Shown here piece by piece: positions 1-6,985 of a stretch of DNA of 7,832 bases. The position numbers and the translations under genes were made by a program. The notes below the pieces were generated by a model. The model saw only the letters and a list, made by a program, of their open reading frames with translations. It ran no database searches and was not told the DNA's origin. This stretch comes from Chloroflexota bacterium (GTDB taxonomy: Bacteria > Chloroflexota > Anaerolineae > J036 > Brachytrichaceae): positions 1 to 7,832 of the forward strand of contig JAKALH010000116.1 of the NCBI GenBank assembly GCA_021813225.1. Reading direction: 5' to 3'. How positions within the stretch are numbered: the first letter of the stretch is position 1; the number at the start of each line of letters is the position of its first letter.

Positions 1-945
1 GTCCCCGGCCTCGCCACCAAGCATCTGGATACGATCACGCACACAACCCTCTCCATGTTGCACGCCTTGACGCAGCATTACGATGCGATGATCGTGTTCA
101 TCGCCGGCAACGCGCCGCTGTGCCTCATCCCACGCACTTTCACGCGTGCCCGCGTCATTCTGAATGTAGACGGGCTGGATTGGAAACGCCAGAAGTGGGG
201 CGGCGCTGCGCGCAGCTACCTGCGCTGGTCGGAGCGAACGGCCTCACAATTCGCCCATGTGGTCGTGACCGACTCGCGCCGCGTCCAGGACTATTACCGC
301 AACGAATACCACACTGAGACGGTCTTCATCCCCTATGGGGCCGAGGTCACGCCACGCCCGCCCGGCGAAGTGCTGCAACGGTATGGATTAGAGCCACAGC
401 AGTACGTACTGTTCGTCGGGCGGCTCGTGCCGGAGAATTGCGCGCACCACCTCGTCGAGGCCTGGGGGCGCATCCGCGCGACCACGCCAACGGGCGCAGC
501 GCTGAAATGTGTGATCGTCGGCGACGCGCCCTACGCAGCGGACTATATTCAAACGCTTAAAGCGCGCGCGGAGGGCGATCCTTCCATTGTGTTTACCGGC
601 TATCAGTTCGGCGACGCCTACGCGGAACTGGCCGGCAACACGCTGATCTTTGTCGAAACCTCGGAGGTGGGCGGCACACACCCGGCATTAGTCGAGGCGA
701 TGGCTTTCGGCAATTGCGCCGTCGTCAACGACACGGCGGAGAATCTCGAGACCATCGGCGATGCGGGGTTCAGCTACCGTGGAGAACTCGGCGCCGAGGC
801 ACTGGCGGACAGGCTGGCGTCTTTGTTAGTTCAACCCGATGTCATTAACTTGTACAGCAGATTGGCTCGGGAGCGCGCACTGGCTCTTTACACCTGGGAT
901 AGCGTGACCGACCAGTACGAGCAACTCCTGCGTATAATCTCATAA
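1..945 (+). CDS. DUF1972/GT4-type glycosyltransferase, 5' end outside window
   Basis: This is a GT-B retaining glycosyltransferase that probably adds a sugar (rhamnose-like in known relatives) from a nucleotide-sugar donor to a surface-glycan precursor in the cytoplasm. The frame is open from base 1, so the ATG at 55 is internal. In-window codons 2-18, before that ATG, already read as family sequence (PGLATKHLDTITHTTLS). The N-terminal DUF1972 (PF09314) region shows DGLDWKRQKWG at in-window residues 57-67 and IPYGAE at 110-115. The C-terminal GT4 region shows FVGRLVPEN at 138-146 and the donor-site stretch EVGGTHPALVEAM at 222-234, with the usual E/E pair. 314 residues are visible; relatives are about 370, so roughly 50-60 residues are missing upstream. 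The stop (943-945) lies in a small AT-rich tandem repeat, and the gene converges on the sugar transferase. Family is clear; donor and acceptor are unknown. Confidence 0.9.
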   Translation, partial: VPGLATKHLDTITHTTLSMLHALTQHYDAMIVFIAGNAPLCLIPRTFTRARVILNVDGLDWKRQKWGGAARSYLRWSERTASQFAHVVVTDSRRVQDYYRNEYHTETVFIPYGAEVTPRPPGEVLQRYGLEPQQYVLFVGRLVPENCAHHLVEAWGRIRATTPTGAALKCVIVGDAPYAADYIQTLKARAEGDPSIVFTGYQFGDAYAELAGNTLIFVETSEVGGTHPALVEAMAFGNCAVVNDTAENLETIGDAGFSYRGELGAEALADRLASLLVQPDVINLYSRLARERALALYTWDSVTDQYEQLLRIIS

Positions 946-949
946 TCTC
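934..949. repeat. 8-bp perfect tandem duplication over the GT stop codon
   Basis: ATAATCTC occurs twice without a gap (934-941 and 942-949), followed by the related CAATCGT and CTCTCAA. The second copy contains the TAA stop of the glycosyltransferase. The motif resembles the CAATCTC/CAATCCC units of the heptamer array at 5631-5777 (its left arm read on the - strand), so it may be a tiny remnant of the same repeat class. It is too short to be sure. Confidence 0.4.
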
Positions 950-959
950 CAATCGTCTC

Positions 960-2381
960 TCAATACGCCCCTCGCCCGCTCAGCACCACCGGCACCGTGC
1001 GCAGCAGAATCGCGATGTCCAGCCACAGCGAGTAGTTGCGAATGTAATACAGGTCGTCCTCTACATTCAGGTGCATCGGCCTGTCGCTGCGCCCGTGAAT
1101 CTGCCACCAGCCGGTCATCCCCGGCGGCACCGCGAATCGGCGGCGCTGCCACGGCTCATAGCAATCCACCAGCCACGGCAACTCCGGGCGCGGCCCCACC
1201 AGGCTCATCTCGCCGCGCAGCACGTTCAACAACTGCGGCAACTCGTCGATGCTGTACCGCCGCAGCACGCGCCCCACCCGCGTCACGCGCGGGTCGTCCG
1301 GGCGCTTGTGCACATATACGGGGCTGGCCGCATCTTCCGGCGCAATCACCCTGCTGTGCTGTTCTTCCGCGCCTGCGAACATGGTGCGGATCTTGAGCAT
1401 ATCGAACGGCTGGGCGTTTTCGCCGATGCGCTTCTGGCGTATGATCGCCGGCCCGGGCGAGTCCAGCTTCACCGCGATGGCGACAATCGCCATGATCGGC
1501 AACGCCACGAGCAGCACCGCGCCCGCGATAACAATATCCATCACGCGTTTGATCGCGCGCGCCGGGCCGTTCAAAGGCGATTCGCGCAGGCGCAGCAGCG
1601 GCACGCCGTTGAGGTCATCCACGCGGGTCAGAAACCAGGCCAGGTCCAGGACATCGGGCACCAGGCTGACCTGCACCGGCAGTTGTTCCAGTTCCATGAT
1701 GATGGACAGCATGAGGTCATAGGCATCATGCGGCAGCGCCAGCACGATCTCCGAAACACGCTCCTGTTGGATGACCTCCGATGCCTGATCCAGCGCGCCG
1801 AGCACGCGCAGTCCGTCGATGGCCTGACCCTGCGCTGCGGCGTCGCCATCCAGGAACCCGACCAACTGCACACCCGCCGGACGCTGCGCCGCCAGTTGCG
1901 CCGCCAGGCTGCGCCCGGCCTGCCCGGAGCCGGCGATGAGGATGCGCCACGCGTCGTGATCGGCGGCACGGCTGCGCCAGATATCCCGGACCGCACGCGC
2001 CAGCGTCAACAGCCACAGGTCGATCACGCCAAAATAAAAGAATTGCAGGCGCGACGTCTGTCGGAAGGTCATGTACAGGCCACCAGCCAGAATCAGCAGC
2101 GCAGCCAGCACAGCGAGCGTCAACGTCCCCCACTCGGCGCGGAAATTCGTCCAGCGCCGCGTATACAGGCCGAACTGCGCGAACACGGCCAGCCAGATTG
2201 CGCCGGCTAACACATAGACGAATCCGTTCACCTGGACGAAAGGTTCGTTCAGGTCCTTCCCAAACGGCAGGAGCAAACGTAACTCAGTCGCCAGGAACAG
2301 CGCGAGCAGCGTCAGCGCGACGTCGATCGCCACGCTCAGCAGCATCCGGTTCGTTCGCAGGGGAGAGGGCGTCGCTTTCAT
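960..2381 (-). CDS. Undecaprenyl-phosphate sugar phosphotransferase (WbaP/CpsE-type, polyisoprenyl glycosylphosphotransferase)
   Basis: This membrane enzyme transfers a sugar-1-phosphate from a UDP-sugar to polyprenyl phosphate, the first committed step of exopolysaccharide, capsule or O-antigen assembly. With the ATG at 2381 it has 473 residues, normal for the family. Four N-terminal membrane segments lie at about 14-38, 51-73, 86-106 and 112-131. A Rossmann-like domain (CoA_binding_3 type) follows, with ILIAGSGQAG near 147-156 and GFLDGD at 175-180. A fifth hydrophobic helix lies near 280-303, and then the PF02397 catalytic domain: KRIGENAQPFDMLKIRTM (317-334), the catalytic Asp-Glu in SIDELPQ (D379, E380), SLVGPRPE (393-400) and PGMTGWWQIHGRSD (420-433). 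The frame stays open further upstream to 2489, but that part is Cys-rich, lacks family features and overlaps the permease gene, so the ATG at 2381 is chosen, 10 bp after the permease stop. No strong Shine-Dalgarno is seen. Sugar specificity cannot be read from sequence. Confidence 0.93.
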   Translation of the reverse strand: MKATPSPLRTNRMLLSVAIDVALTLLALFLATELRLLLPFGKDLNEPFVQVNGFVYVLAGAIWLAVFAQFGLYTRRWTNFRAEWGTLTLAVLAALLILAGGLYMTFRQTSRLQFFYFGVIDLWLLTLARAVRDIWRSRAADHDAWRILIAGSGQAGRSLAAQLAAQRPAGVQLVGFLDGDAAAQGQAIDGLRVLGALDQASEVIQQERVSEIVLALPHDAYDLMLSIIMELEQLPVQVSLVPDVLDLAWFLTRVDDLNGVPLLRLRESPLNGPARAIKRVMDIVIAGAVLLVALPIMAIVAIAVKLDSPGPAIIRQKRIGENAQPFDMLKIRTMFAGAEEQHSRVIAPEDAASPVYVHKRPDDPRVTRVGRVLRRYSIDELPQLLNVLRGEMSLVGPRPELPWLVDCYEPWQRRRFAVPPGMTGWWQIHGRSDRPMHLNVEDDLYYIRNYSLWLDIAILLRTVPVVLSGRGAY

Positions 2382-2391
2382 CGTTGTCTGC

Positions 2392-3180
2392 TCATGAGCT
2401 GGCGCTGTTGTAATGCCGCACGGCGGCCCGCCACATCGCCACGCTGCCCAGCAGCAGCAGCGCGGCGAACACCCAGCCGTACAGCACAAACTGGGGCGTC
2501 AGCTTGCCCAGCACCACTTCGGCCGGCACGGTCGTGATGAACGCAATGGGCACGACGAAGGTGATAAATCCGCGCACCGGTTCGGGAAAGGCGTCGGATG
2601 GATAGCGCCCCGCCTCGAGAAACCCGACGATGAACTCGTCGATGTTGCTGATATCCACCAGCCAGAACGACAGCGTGCCCAGGATCGTCATGGCCGAGTA
2701 CAGCAGCACCGCTCCCCCGGCGCACAGCACGATAAACAGCGCGATCTGCCCGGCGCCGGGCGCGGCGCGCAACTGCGCCAGGGCATACACGATGATCGCC
2801 GCGCCCACCAGCAGGCTGGCGACTTTCTGGAAACGATAGCGCCGCAATGTGGCATGCACCTGCGAGTCCACCGGCTTGACCAGCACGAAGTCCATCGTGC
2901 CGGTGCGGATGTGCTCAACGATATCGTCGATATTGGGGCGCACAGCCATATCGACGAAACCATAAGCCAGGAAATACAGCCCGATCACGACCAGTGTCTC
3001 GTTGAATGACCACCCCCCGATTGAGGAGCGATGGCTGTAGAACAGCACGGCTCCCCCCACCGACCACGTCGCGTCCATCAGCGACATGAACAGCAGCCCC
3101 GCGAAGTTGACGCGGTACTCCATGTCCACCTGCAGGCTGTTTTTGAAGAACAGCGCCAGCAGCCTCAGATAGCGTTTCAT
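2392..3180 (-). CDS. ABC-2 family permease (PF06182/DUF990-like), second subunit
   Basis: This is an integral-membrane subunit of an ABC exporter, predicted to pair with the product of the upstream gene. It has 262 residues from the ATG at 3180 and about six hydrophobic segments (roughly 24-46, 62-80, 122-140, 146-172, 203-222, 230-250). Family-like signatures are RTGTMDFVLVKPVDSQVH (92-109), the conserved segment before membrane helix three, and GRYPSDAFPEPVRGF (191-205) followed by PIAFITTVPAE (211-221). The ATG overlaps the stop of the upstream permease as ATGA (3177-3180), a classic translational-coupling arrangement, and GGTGG at 3185-3189 can serve as ribosome binding site 4 nt upstream. 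The longer frame to 3264 only adds residues that shadow the upstream gene. Relatives usually sit beside an ABC ATPase gene, which is absent here. Substrate unknown. Confidence 0.88.
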   Translation of the reverse strand: MKRYLRLLALFFKNSLQVDMEYRVNFAGLLFMSLMDATWSVGGAVLFYSHRSSIGGWSFNETLVVIGLYFLAYGFVDMAVRPNIDDIVEHIRTGTMDFVLVKPVDSQVHATLRRYRFQKVASLLVGAAIIVYALAQLRAAPGAGQIALFIVLCAGGAVLLYSAMTILGTLSFWLVDISNIDEFIVGFLEAGRYPSDAFPEPVRGFITFVVPIAFITTVPAEVVLGKLTPQFVLYGWVFAALLLLGSVAMWRAAVRHYNSASS

Positions 3181-3995
3181 GCGCCCACCGCGCTGAACGA
3201 CCGCACCCCCGCGCGCCAGATCAGCCGTGCGCCCAGCGCAATCGCAAACACCCAGGCCGCGCACAGCAGAATGCGCGCGGCGGCGGCGTCCGGCGTTACG
3301 CGCCCGATCAGGATTTCAACCGGCAGCGCCACGCTGCTCTGAAACGGCAGCGCCTGTAGCACAATCTGCAGGGTCGCCGGGAACAGCGCCAGCGGCACGA
3401 TATAGCCGCCCAGGAAGGACTCAGCCAGCGTGAAGGCAGCCGACGCCCCGTGCGCCTGCGTCATCCAGAACGACAGCCCGCCGATGGCGTACTGGGCGGT
3501 GAACTCGAACGCGAGGCCCACCGCGCACGCCAGCGCAAACAGCGCCAGATTGTACGGCGTCAGGTTAAGCTGGATGCCGGGCGTGATGAGCATCCCAATC
3601 AAGACCGGCGCCGCCACGATCGGGATCGTAATCAGGCGCGCGGTCAGGATGCGCGCGATGTAGAAGTGCACCACGTCGAGCGGCCGCAGCAGGTATACCG
3701 ACAGATCGCCGTTGCGCACCAGCAGTTCAATATCCCGCACAATGCCGCAGCCGGTAATGCGCCGCACCAGGATGGCGGCCAGGTAGTACGCGGCAAAACC
3801 CGCCGCTCCGTACCCCTGAATGGCGCCGCCCTGCGCCAGGCCGATCCAGATAGCCATCATAACCAGCGGGAAAGAGGCGTTGACCAGCACGACCAGATAG
3901 GTCGCCCGGTATACGAGCGCGCGCTGCCAGTAGGCGCGCAGCAACGCCGGATAAATCTTCAACGTTCGCAGCATGTCGCGAGTATGATAGCCCAT
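3177..3995 (-). CDS. ABC-2 family permease (PF06182/DUF990-like), first subunit
   Basis: This is a membrane subunit of the same predicted ABC exporter as the downstream gene. It has 272 residues from the ATG at 3995, or 265 from the ATG at 3974. Hydrophobic segments lie at about 33-54, 66-78, 111-138, 147-172, 187-213 and 240-260. Signatures are LLVRNGDLSVYLLRPLDVVHF (the GDL..YLLRPLD core at 96-107), YAIGGLSFW (169-177) and LPVEILIGRVT near the C-terminus, matching the pattern seen in the partner (FVLVKPVD, LSFW, VPAEVVLGKLT). The two are therefore divergent paralogues forming a heterodimer. Start choice is uncertain: GAGG touches the ATG at 3995 with no spacing, while the ATG at 3974 has no clear Shine-Dalgarno. 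The gene begins 15 bp after the P-type ATPase stop, across a possible hairpin. Substrate is unknown; lipids, peptides or glycans are all possible for ABC-2 exporters. Confidence 0.87.
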   Translation of the reverse strand: MGYHTRDMLRTLKIYPALLRAYWQRALVYRATYLVVLVNASFPLVMMAIWIGLAQGGAIQGYGAAGFAAYYLAAILVRRITGCGIVRDIELLVRNGDLSVYLLRPLDVVHFYIARILTARLITIPIVAAPVLIGMLITPGIQLNLTPYNLALFALACAVGLAFEFTAQYAIGGLSFWMTQAHGASAAFTLAESFLGGYIVPLALFPATLQIVLQALPFQSSVALPVEILIGRVTPDAAAARILLCAAWVFAIALGARLIWRAGVRSFSAVGA

Positions 3996-4015
3996 CCTCA
4001 GCCGTCCGGCTCAGG
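3996..4015 (-). other. Intercistronic hairpin between Ca2+-ATPase stop and permease start
   Basis: Read on the - strand, CCTGAGCC, a GGAC loop and GGCTGAGG form an 8-bp stem with one G-G mismatch. The left arm holds the TGA stop of the ATPase, and the right arm ends in GAGG directly abutting the ATG at 3995. It is not followed by a T-run, so it is not an intrinsic terminator. It could modulate translation of the permeases or mRNA processing, but this is inference from a short palindrome. Confidence 0.45.
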
Positions 4016-6965
4016 ACCAGCCCATGCGGCGCGCCACAAACTTGGTCAGTTCCGCCACCAGCGCCGACACCAGAACAGCCGGCAACAGCAACAGCCAGTG
4101 TTCAAGCCCCAGCGGCACCGTGTCGAAGACGACGTTCAGGAACGGAACATAGGTCACCAGCAGCAGGCCGGCCACGGACGACAGCACCGCCCACTGCATC
4201 GCCCGGTTCGAAAACACGCCGATCTTCAGCAGCGAGTAGCGCTCGGAGCGCGACGTATACGCCAGCGGCAGCTCCGCGAACGACAGCGTCAGAAAGCCCA
4301 TCGTCTGGGCCTGCTGCGGGTACAGGTTCAGCGCAATCATGTAAATGCCCAGCACCACGACCAGCAGCGCCAGCGTCTGCGACAGCATCCCCAGCAGCAT
4401 GCGCCGGTTGATGATCGGCTCGCCGGGCGGGCGCGGGCGCATTTTCATGATGTCGGGGTCGCCCTTCTCCAACCCCAGCGCCAGCGACGGCGCGCCGTCG
4501 GTCACCAGATTCAGCCACAGCAGTTGAATAGCCGTCAGCGGGCTTTTCAGGCCCAGCACGGTCGATATAAAGATGATGGCAATCTCGGCCACGTTGCTGC
4601 CCAGCAGGTAGAACACGAACTTGCGGATGTTGGAGTAGATGATGCGCCCCTGCTCGACGGCGCCCACGATGCTGGCGTAGTTGTCGTCGGTGAGCACCAT
4701 ATCGGCGGTCTCTTTGCTCACGTCCGTGCCGGTGATGCCCATCGCCACGCCGATGTCGGCGCGCTTCAACGCCGGCGCGTCGTTCACGCCGTCGCCCGTC
4801 ATCGCCACGATGTTGGCGTTGTTCCGCATGGCGGTCACGATGCGCACCTTGTGCTCCGGCGAGACGCGCGCAAACACGCTGGCATGCCGTACACGCTCTG
4901 TCAACTGCGCGTCATCCATCGCCTGAATCTCCGCCCCGTTCACCACTTCTGGCGCGTCCCCGGCCAGGTTGACCTGCCGCGCGATGGCGCGCGCAGTCAC
5001 GGCATGGTCGCCGGTGATCATCAAGGTGCGGATGCCGGCGCGCCGGGCCGTCTCGATGGCGGCGGCGACTTCCGGCCGCGGCGGGTCGATCATGCCGAAC
5101 AGCCCCAGAAAGGTCAGGTCATGCTCGACGGCGGCGGCGTCCGGCGCGCTCGAAATGGCGGCCTCCTGCGCGGGCAGATTCCGCCTCGCCGCAGCCAGGA
5201 CGCGCAGCGCGTCCGTAGCCATAGCCGTGTTGACCGCCAGGATGCGCCGGCGGTCTTCGTCGCGCAGCGGCCGCACGGAACCGTCATCGCACACGAAGTG
5301 CGTGCAGTTCGACAGCACGATATCCGGCGCACCTTTGGTGAACGCGACCATCCCGTCCCCTCCGTCGCCGCCCGGCTGCCCCGGCGCTCCCTTCGCCGCG
5401 TGTATGGTGGTCATCATCTTGCGCTCGGCGTCGAACGGCACTTCGGCCACGCGGGGGTACTGTTGTTCCGCCTCGGAGCGCCAGATGCCGGCCTTCGCGG
5501 CCGCCACGATCAGCGCCCCCTCGGTGGGATCGCCGACCATGCGGTAGGTTTTCCGTTCGGCTTCTTCGCCCGTCTCTTCCAGCAGCGCATCGCTTGCCAG
5601 CAGCCCGCTCAGTAGAAGTTGATAGAGCGAAGATTGGGAATCGGGGATTGGAGATTGCGCGCCTGCGCTTCCCAGTCCCTGACTTCCGCCTTCCGACTTC
5701 TGGCTTCCGATTTCCGACTTCCGACTTCTGGCTTCCGGCTTCCGACTTCCAACCTCAAATCTCTGATCTCGAATTTCCTCGATCTTCCCTTTCGGCTCGT
5801 AGCGCTCGCCGCTCACGCGCCAGGCGCGCCCCCCAGCGTAGATGCGCACCACGTTCATGGCATTCTGCGTAAGCGTGCCGGTCTTGTCGGTGCAGATGGC
5901 CGTCGCGCTGCCCAGCGTCTCCACCGCCGACAGCCGCCGGATCAGCACGTTGCGCCTGACCATCTCGCGCATGCCCAGCGCCAGGTTGATCGTGACCACG
6001 GCGGCCAGCCCTTCCGGCACTGCCGCCACGGCCAGGCTCACCGCCAGGATGAAGAACTCGGTGATGTTCTGCGAATACCTGGCGACATAGGCGGCGATGC
6101 CGGACGCGGTCAACACTGCCAGATCGGTGTTGCGCAGCACTTCCGCCACGAACACCAGCGCGCACAACACCAGCGCCACGATGCTGAGCGTCTTGCCGAG
6201 CTGGTTCAGGCGCTTCTGCAGCGGGGTGCTTTCTTCCTCGATCTCGTTCAGCATGCTGGCGATCAACCCGATCTCGGTGCGCGCGCCGGTTCCGACGACG
6301 ACGCCTTTGGCGCGCCCGTAGGTAATCAGCGTGCTGCTGAAGGCGGTGTTGATGCGCTCGCCGATGGCCGAACCGACCTTGATCTCGGCTTCGGCGCGTT
6401 TGGAGACCGCTTCGCTCTCGCCGGTCAGAGCGGACTCGTTGATCTTCAGGTTGAACGACTCGATCAGGCGGATATCCGCCGGCACATAGTTGCCGGCCTC
6501 CAGGAACACGATATCGCCCGGCACCAGTTCGCGCGCCGGGACGCGCACGCGCGTGCCGTCGCGCAGCACCTGGGCATCGGGCGCCGCCATCTTTTTCAGC
6601 GCAGCCAGCGCCGCATCGGCGCGCCGCTCCTGTATCAACCCGACGACGGCGTTCAGGACCACGATCGTGATGATCGCCAGCCCTTCGATCATGTCGCCAA
6701 GCGCGATGGAGACCGCCGATGCGACGATCAACAGGATGACGACGAAATCCTGGAATTGCGCCAGGAACATGCGCAGCAGCGATATCTTCTGGCCGGCGGG
6801 CAATTCGTTCAGGCCATGTTCGGCCAGGCGCCTGTCCGCCTCGGCAGCGGTCAGGCCGACGTCGCGCTGCGCCTCCAGGGCGCGCAGGACAGCATAGATG
6901 GGGTGGCTGTAGAAGGCGGCGGCAATATCCTGATTTGAAAAATCGCCGTTAGTGCTGTTGTTCAT
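4011..6965 (-). CDS. P-type Ca2+-transporting ATPase (P2A, SERCA-like) with repeat-encoded insert
   Basis: This is an ATP-driven cation pump in the cytoplasmic membrane, most likely exporting Ca2+; it has 984 residues. Domain order: cation-ATPase N-terminal region (about 20-75), M1-M2 (about 70-112), actuator domain with TGES (181-184), M3-M4 with PEGL (317-320), phosphorylation site DKTGT (D360), nucleotide-binding domain with KGAP (544-547), DPPR (627-630), TGDH (651-654), hinge TGDGVND (723-729), then M5-M10. All side-chain Ca2+ ligands of SERCA appear conserved: E318, N791, E794, N819, T822, D823, and E898 in M8. That supports two ion sites, unlike bacterial pumps that have lost site I. 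The ATG at 6965 has GGAAT at 6974-6978, 8 nt upstream, and lies 20 bp after the preceding stop. Residues 397-445 are encoded by a heptanucleotide array and are foreign to the family. A Gly/Asp-rich loop (525-539) precedes KGAP. Na+ or Mn2+ transport cannot be excluded. Confidence 0.95.
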   Translation of the reverse strand: MNNSTNGDFSNQDIAAAFYSHPIYAVLRALEAQRDVGLTAAEADRRLAEHGLNELPAGQKISLLRMFLAQFQDFVVILLIVASAVSIALGDMIEGLAIITIVVLNAVVGLIQERRADAALAALKKMAAPDAQVLRDGTRVRVPARELVPGDIVFLEAGNYVPADIRLIESFNLKINESALTGESEAVSKRAEAEIKVGSAIGERINTAFSSTLITYGRAKGVVVGTGARTEIGLIASMLNEIEEESTPLQKRLNQLGKTLSIVALVLCALVFVAEVLRNTDLAVLTASGIAAYVARYSQNITEFFILAVSLAVAAVPEGLAAVVTINLALGMREMVRRNVLIRRLSAVETLGSATAICTDKTGTLTQNAMNVVRIYAGGRAWRVSGERYEPKGKIEEIRDQRFEVGSRKPEARSRKSEIGSQKSEGGSQGLGSAGAQSPIPDSQSSLYQLLLSGLLASDALLEETGEEAERKTYRMVGDPTEGALIVAAAKAGIWRSEAEQQYPRVAEVPFDAERKMMTTIHAAKGAPGQPGGDGGDGMVAFTKGAPDIVLSNCTHFVCDDGSVRPLRDEDRRRILAVNTAMATDALRVLAAARRNLPAQEAAISSAPDAAAVEHDLTFLGLFGMIDPPRPEVAAAIETARRAGIRTLMITGDHAVTARAIARQVNLAGDAPEVVNGAEIQAMDDAQLTERVRHASVFARVSPEHKVRIVTAMRNNANIVAMTGDGVNDAPALKRADIGVAMGITGTDVSKETADMVLTDDNYASIVGAVEQGRIIYSNIRKFVFYLLGSNVAEIAIIFISTVLGLKSPLTAIQLLWLNLVTDGAPSLALGLEKGDPDIMKMRPRPPGEPIINRRMLLGMLSQTLALLVVVLGIYMIALNLYPQQAQTMGFLTLSFAELPLAYTSRSERYSLLKIGVFSNRAMQWAVLSSVAGLLLVTYVPFLNVVFDTVPLGLEHWLLLLPAVLVSALVAELTKFVARRMGWS
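5631..5777 (-). repeat. Degenerate heptanucleotide repeat array inside the Ca2+-ATPase gene
   Basis: The stretch divides into 21 units of 7 bp. On the + strand 5680-5777 is fourteen units near CGACTTC (exact copies at 5694, 5715, 5722 and 5743; variants TGGCTTC, CGATTTC, CGGCTTC). 5659-5679 is three decayed units, and 5631-5658 is four units near GGATTGG (AGATTGG, GAATCGG, GGATTGG, AGATTGC). The two arms have opposite strand bias: pyrimidine-rich then purine-rich. Read on the - strand in the ATPase frame it gives seven heptapeptides, the first five starting with Glu: EIRDQRF, EVGSRKP, EARSRKS, EIGSQKS, EGGSQGL, GSAGAQS, PIPDSQS. Similar short tandem heptamers (STRR) are known from cyanobacteria, normally between genes. 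Outer boundaries are set by eye, within about one unit. Confidence 0.88.
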
Positions 6966-6985
6966 GAACTGTCATTCCATTTTAG

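Noticed and set aside
1071..2210. 379-codon open frame on the + strand opposite the sugar transferase
   Set aside because: It has the same Arg/Gln/His-rich shadow composition, and the opposite strand carries every PF02397 motif.
2382..2489. 36-residue N-terminal extension of the sugar transferase
   Set aside because: It is Cys-rich, overlaps the end of the permease gene and precedes a good family N-terminus at 2381.
3996..4015. Intrinsic terminator, or SECIS element for the TGA at 4011-4013
   Set aside because: There is no T-run after the stem. The TGA lies inside the stem rather than before it, and the ATPase already ends at a normal length.
3450..5615. 721-codon open frame on the + strand opposite the ATPase and permease
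   Set aside because: It is rich in Arg, Gln and His with no recognisable domain, runs antisense across two well-supported genes, and is explained by GC-rich codon use that suppresses stops on the other strand.
5631..5777. CRISPR array
   Set aside because: Units are 7 bp, contiguous and degenerate with no unique spacers, and the stretch is coding.
5594..6938. + strand frames containing a repetitive Asp-Phe-Arg-Leu-Pro-Thr-Ser peptide
   Set aside because: The peptide is the heptamer array read on the wrong strand; the rest is shadow of the ATPase. It is a spurious protein.
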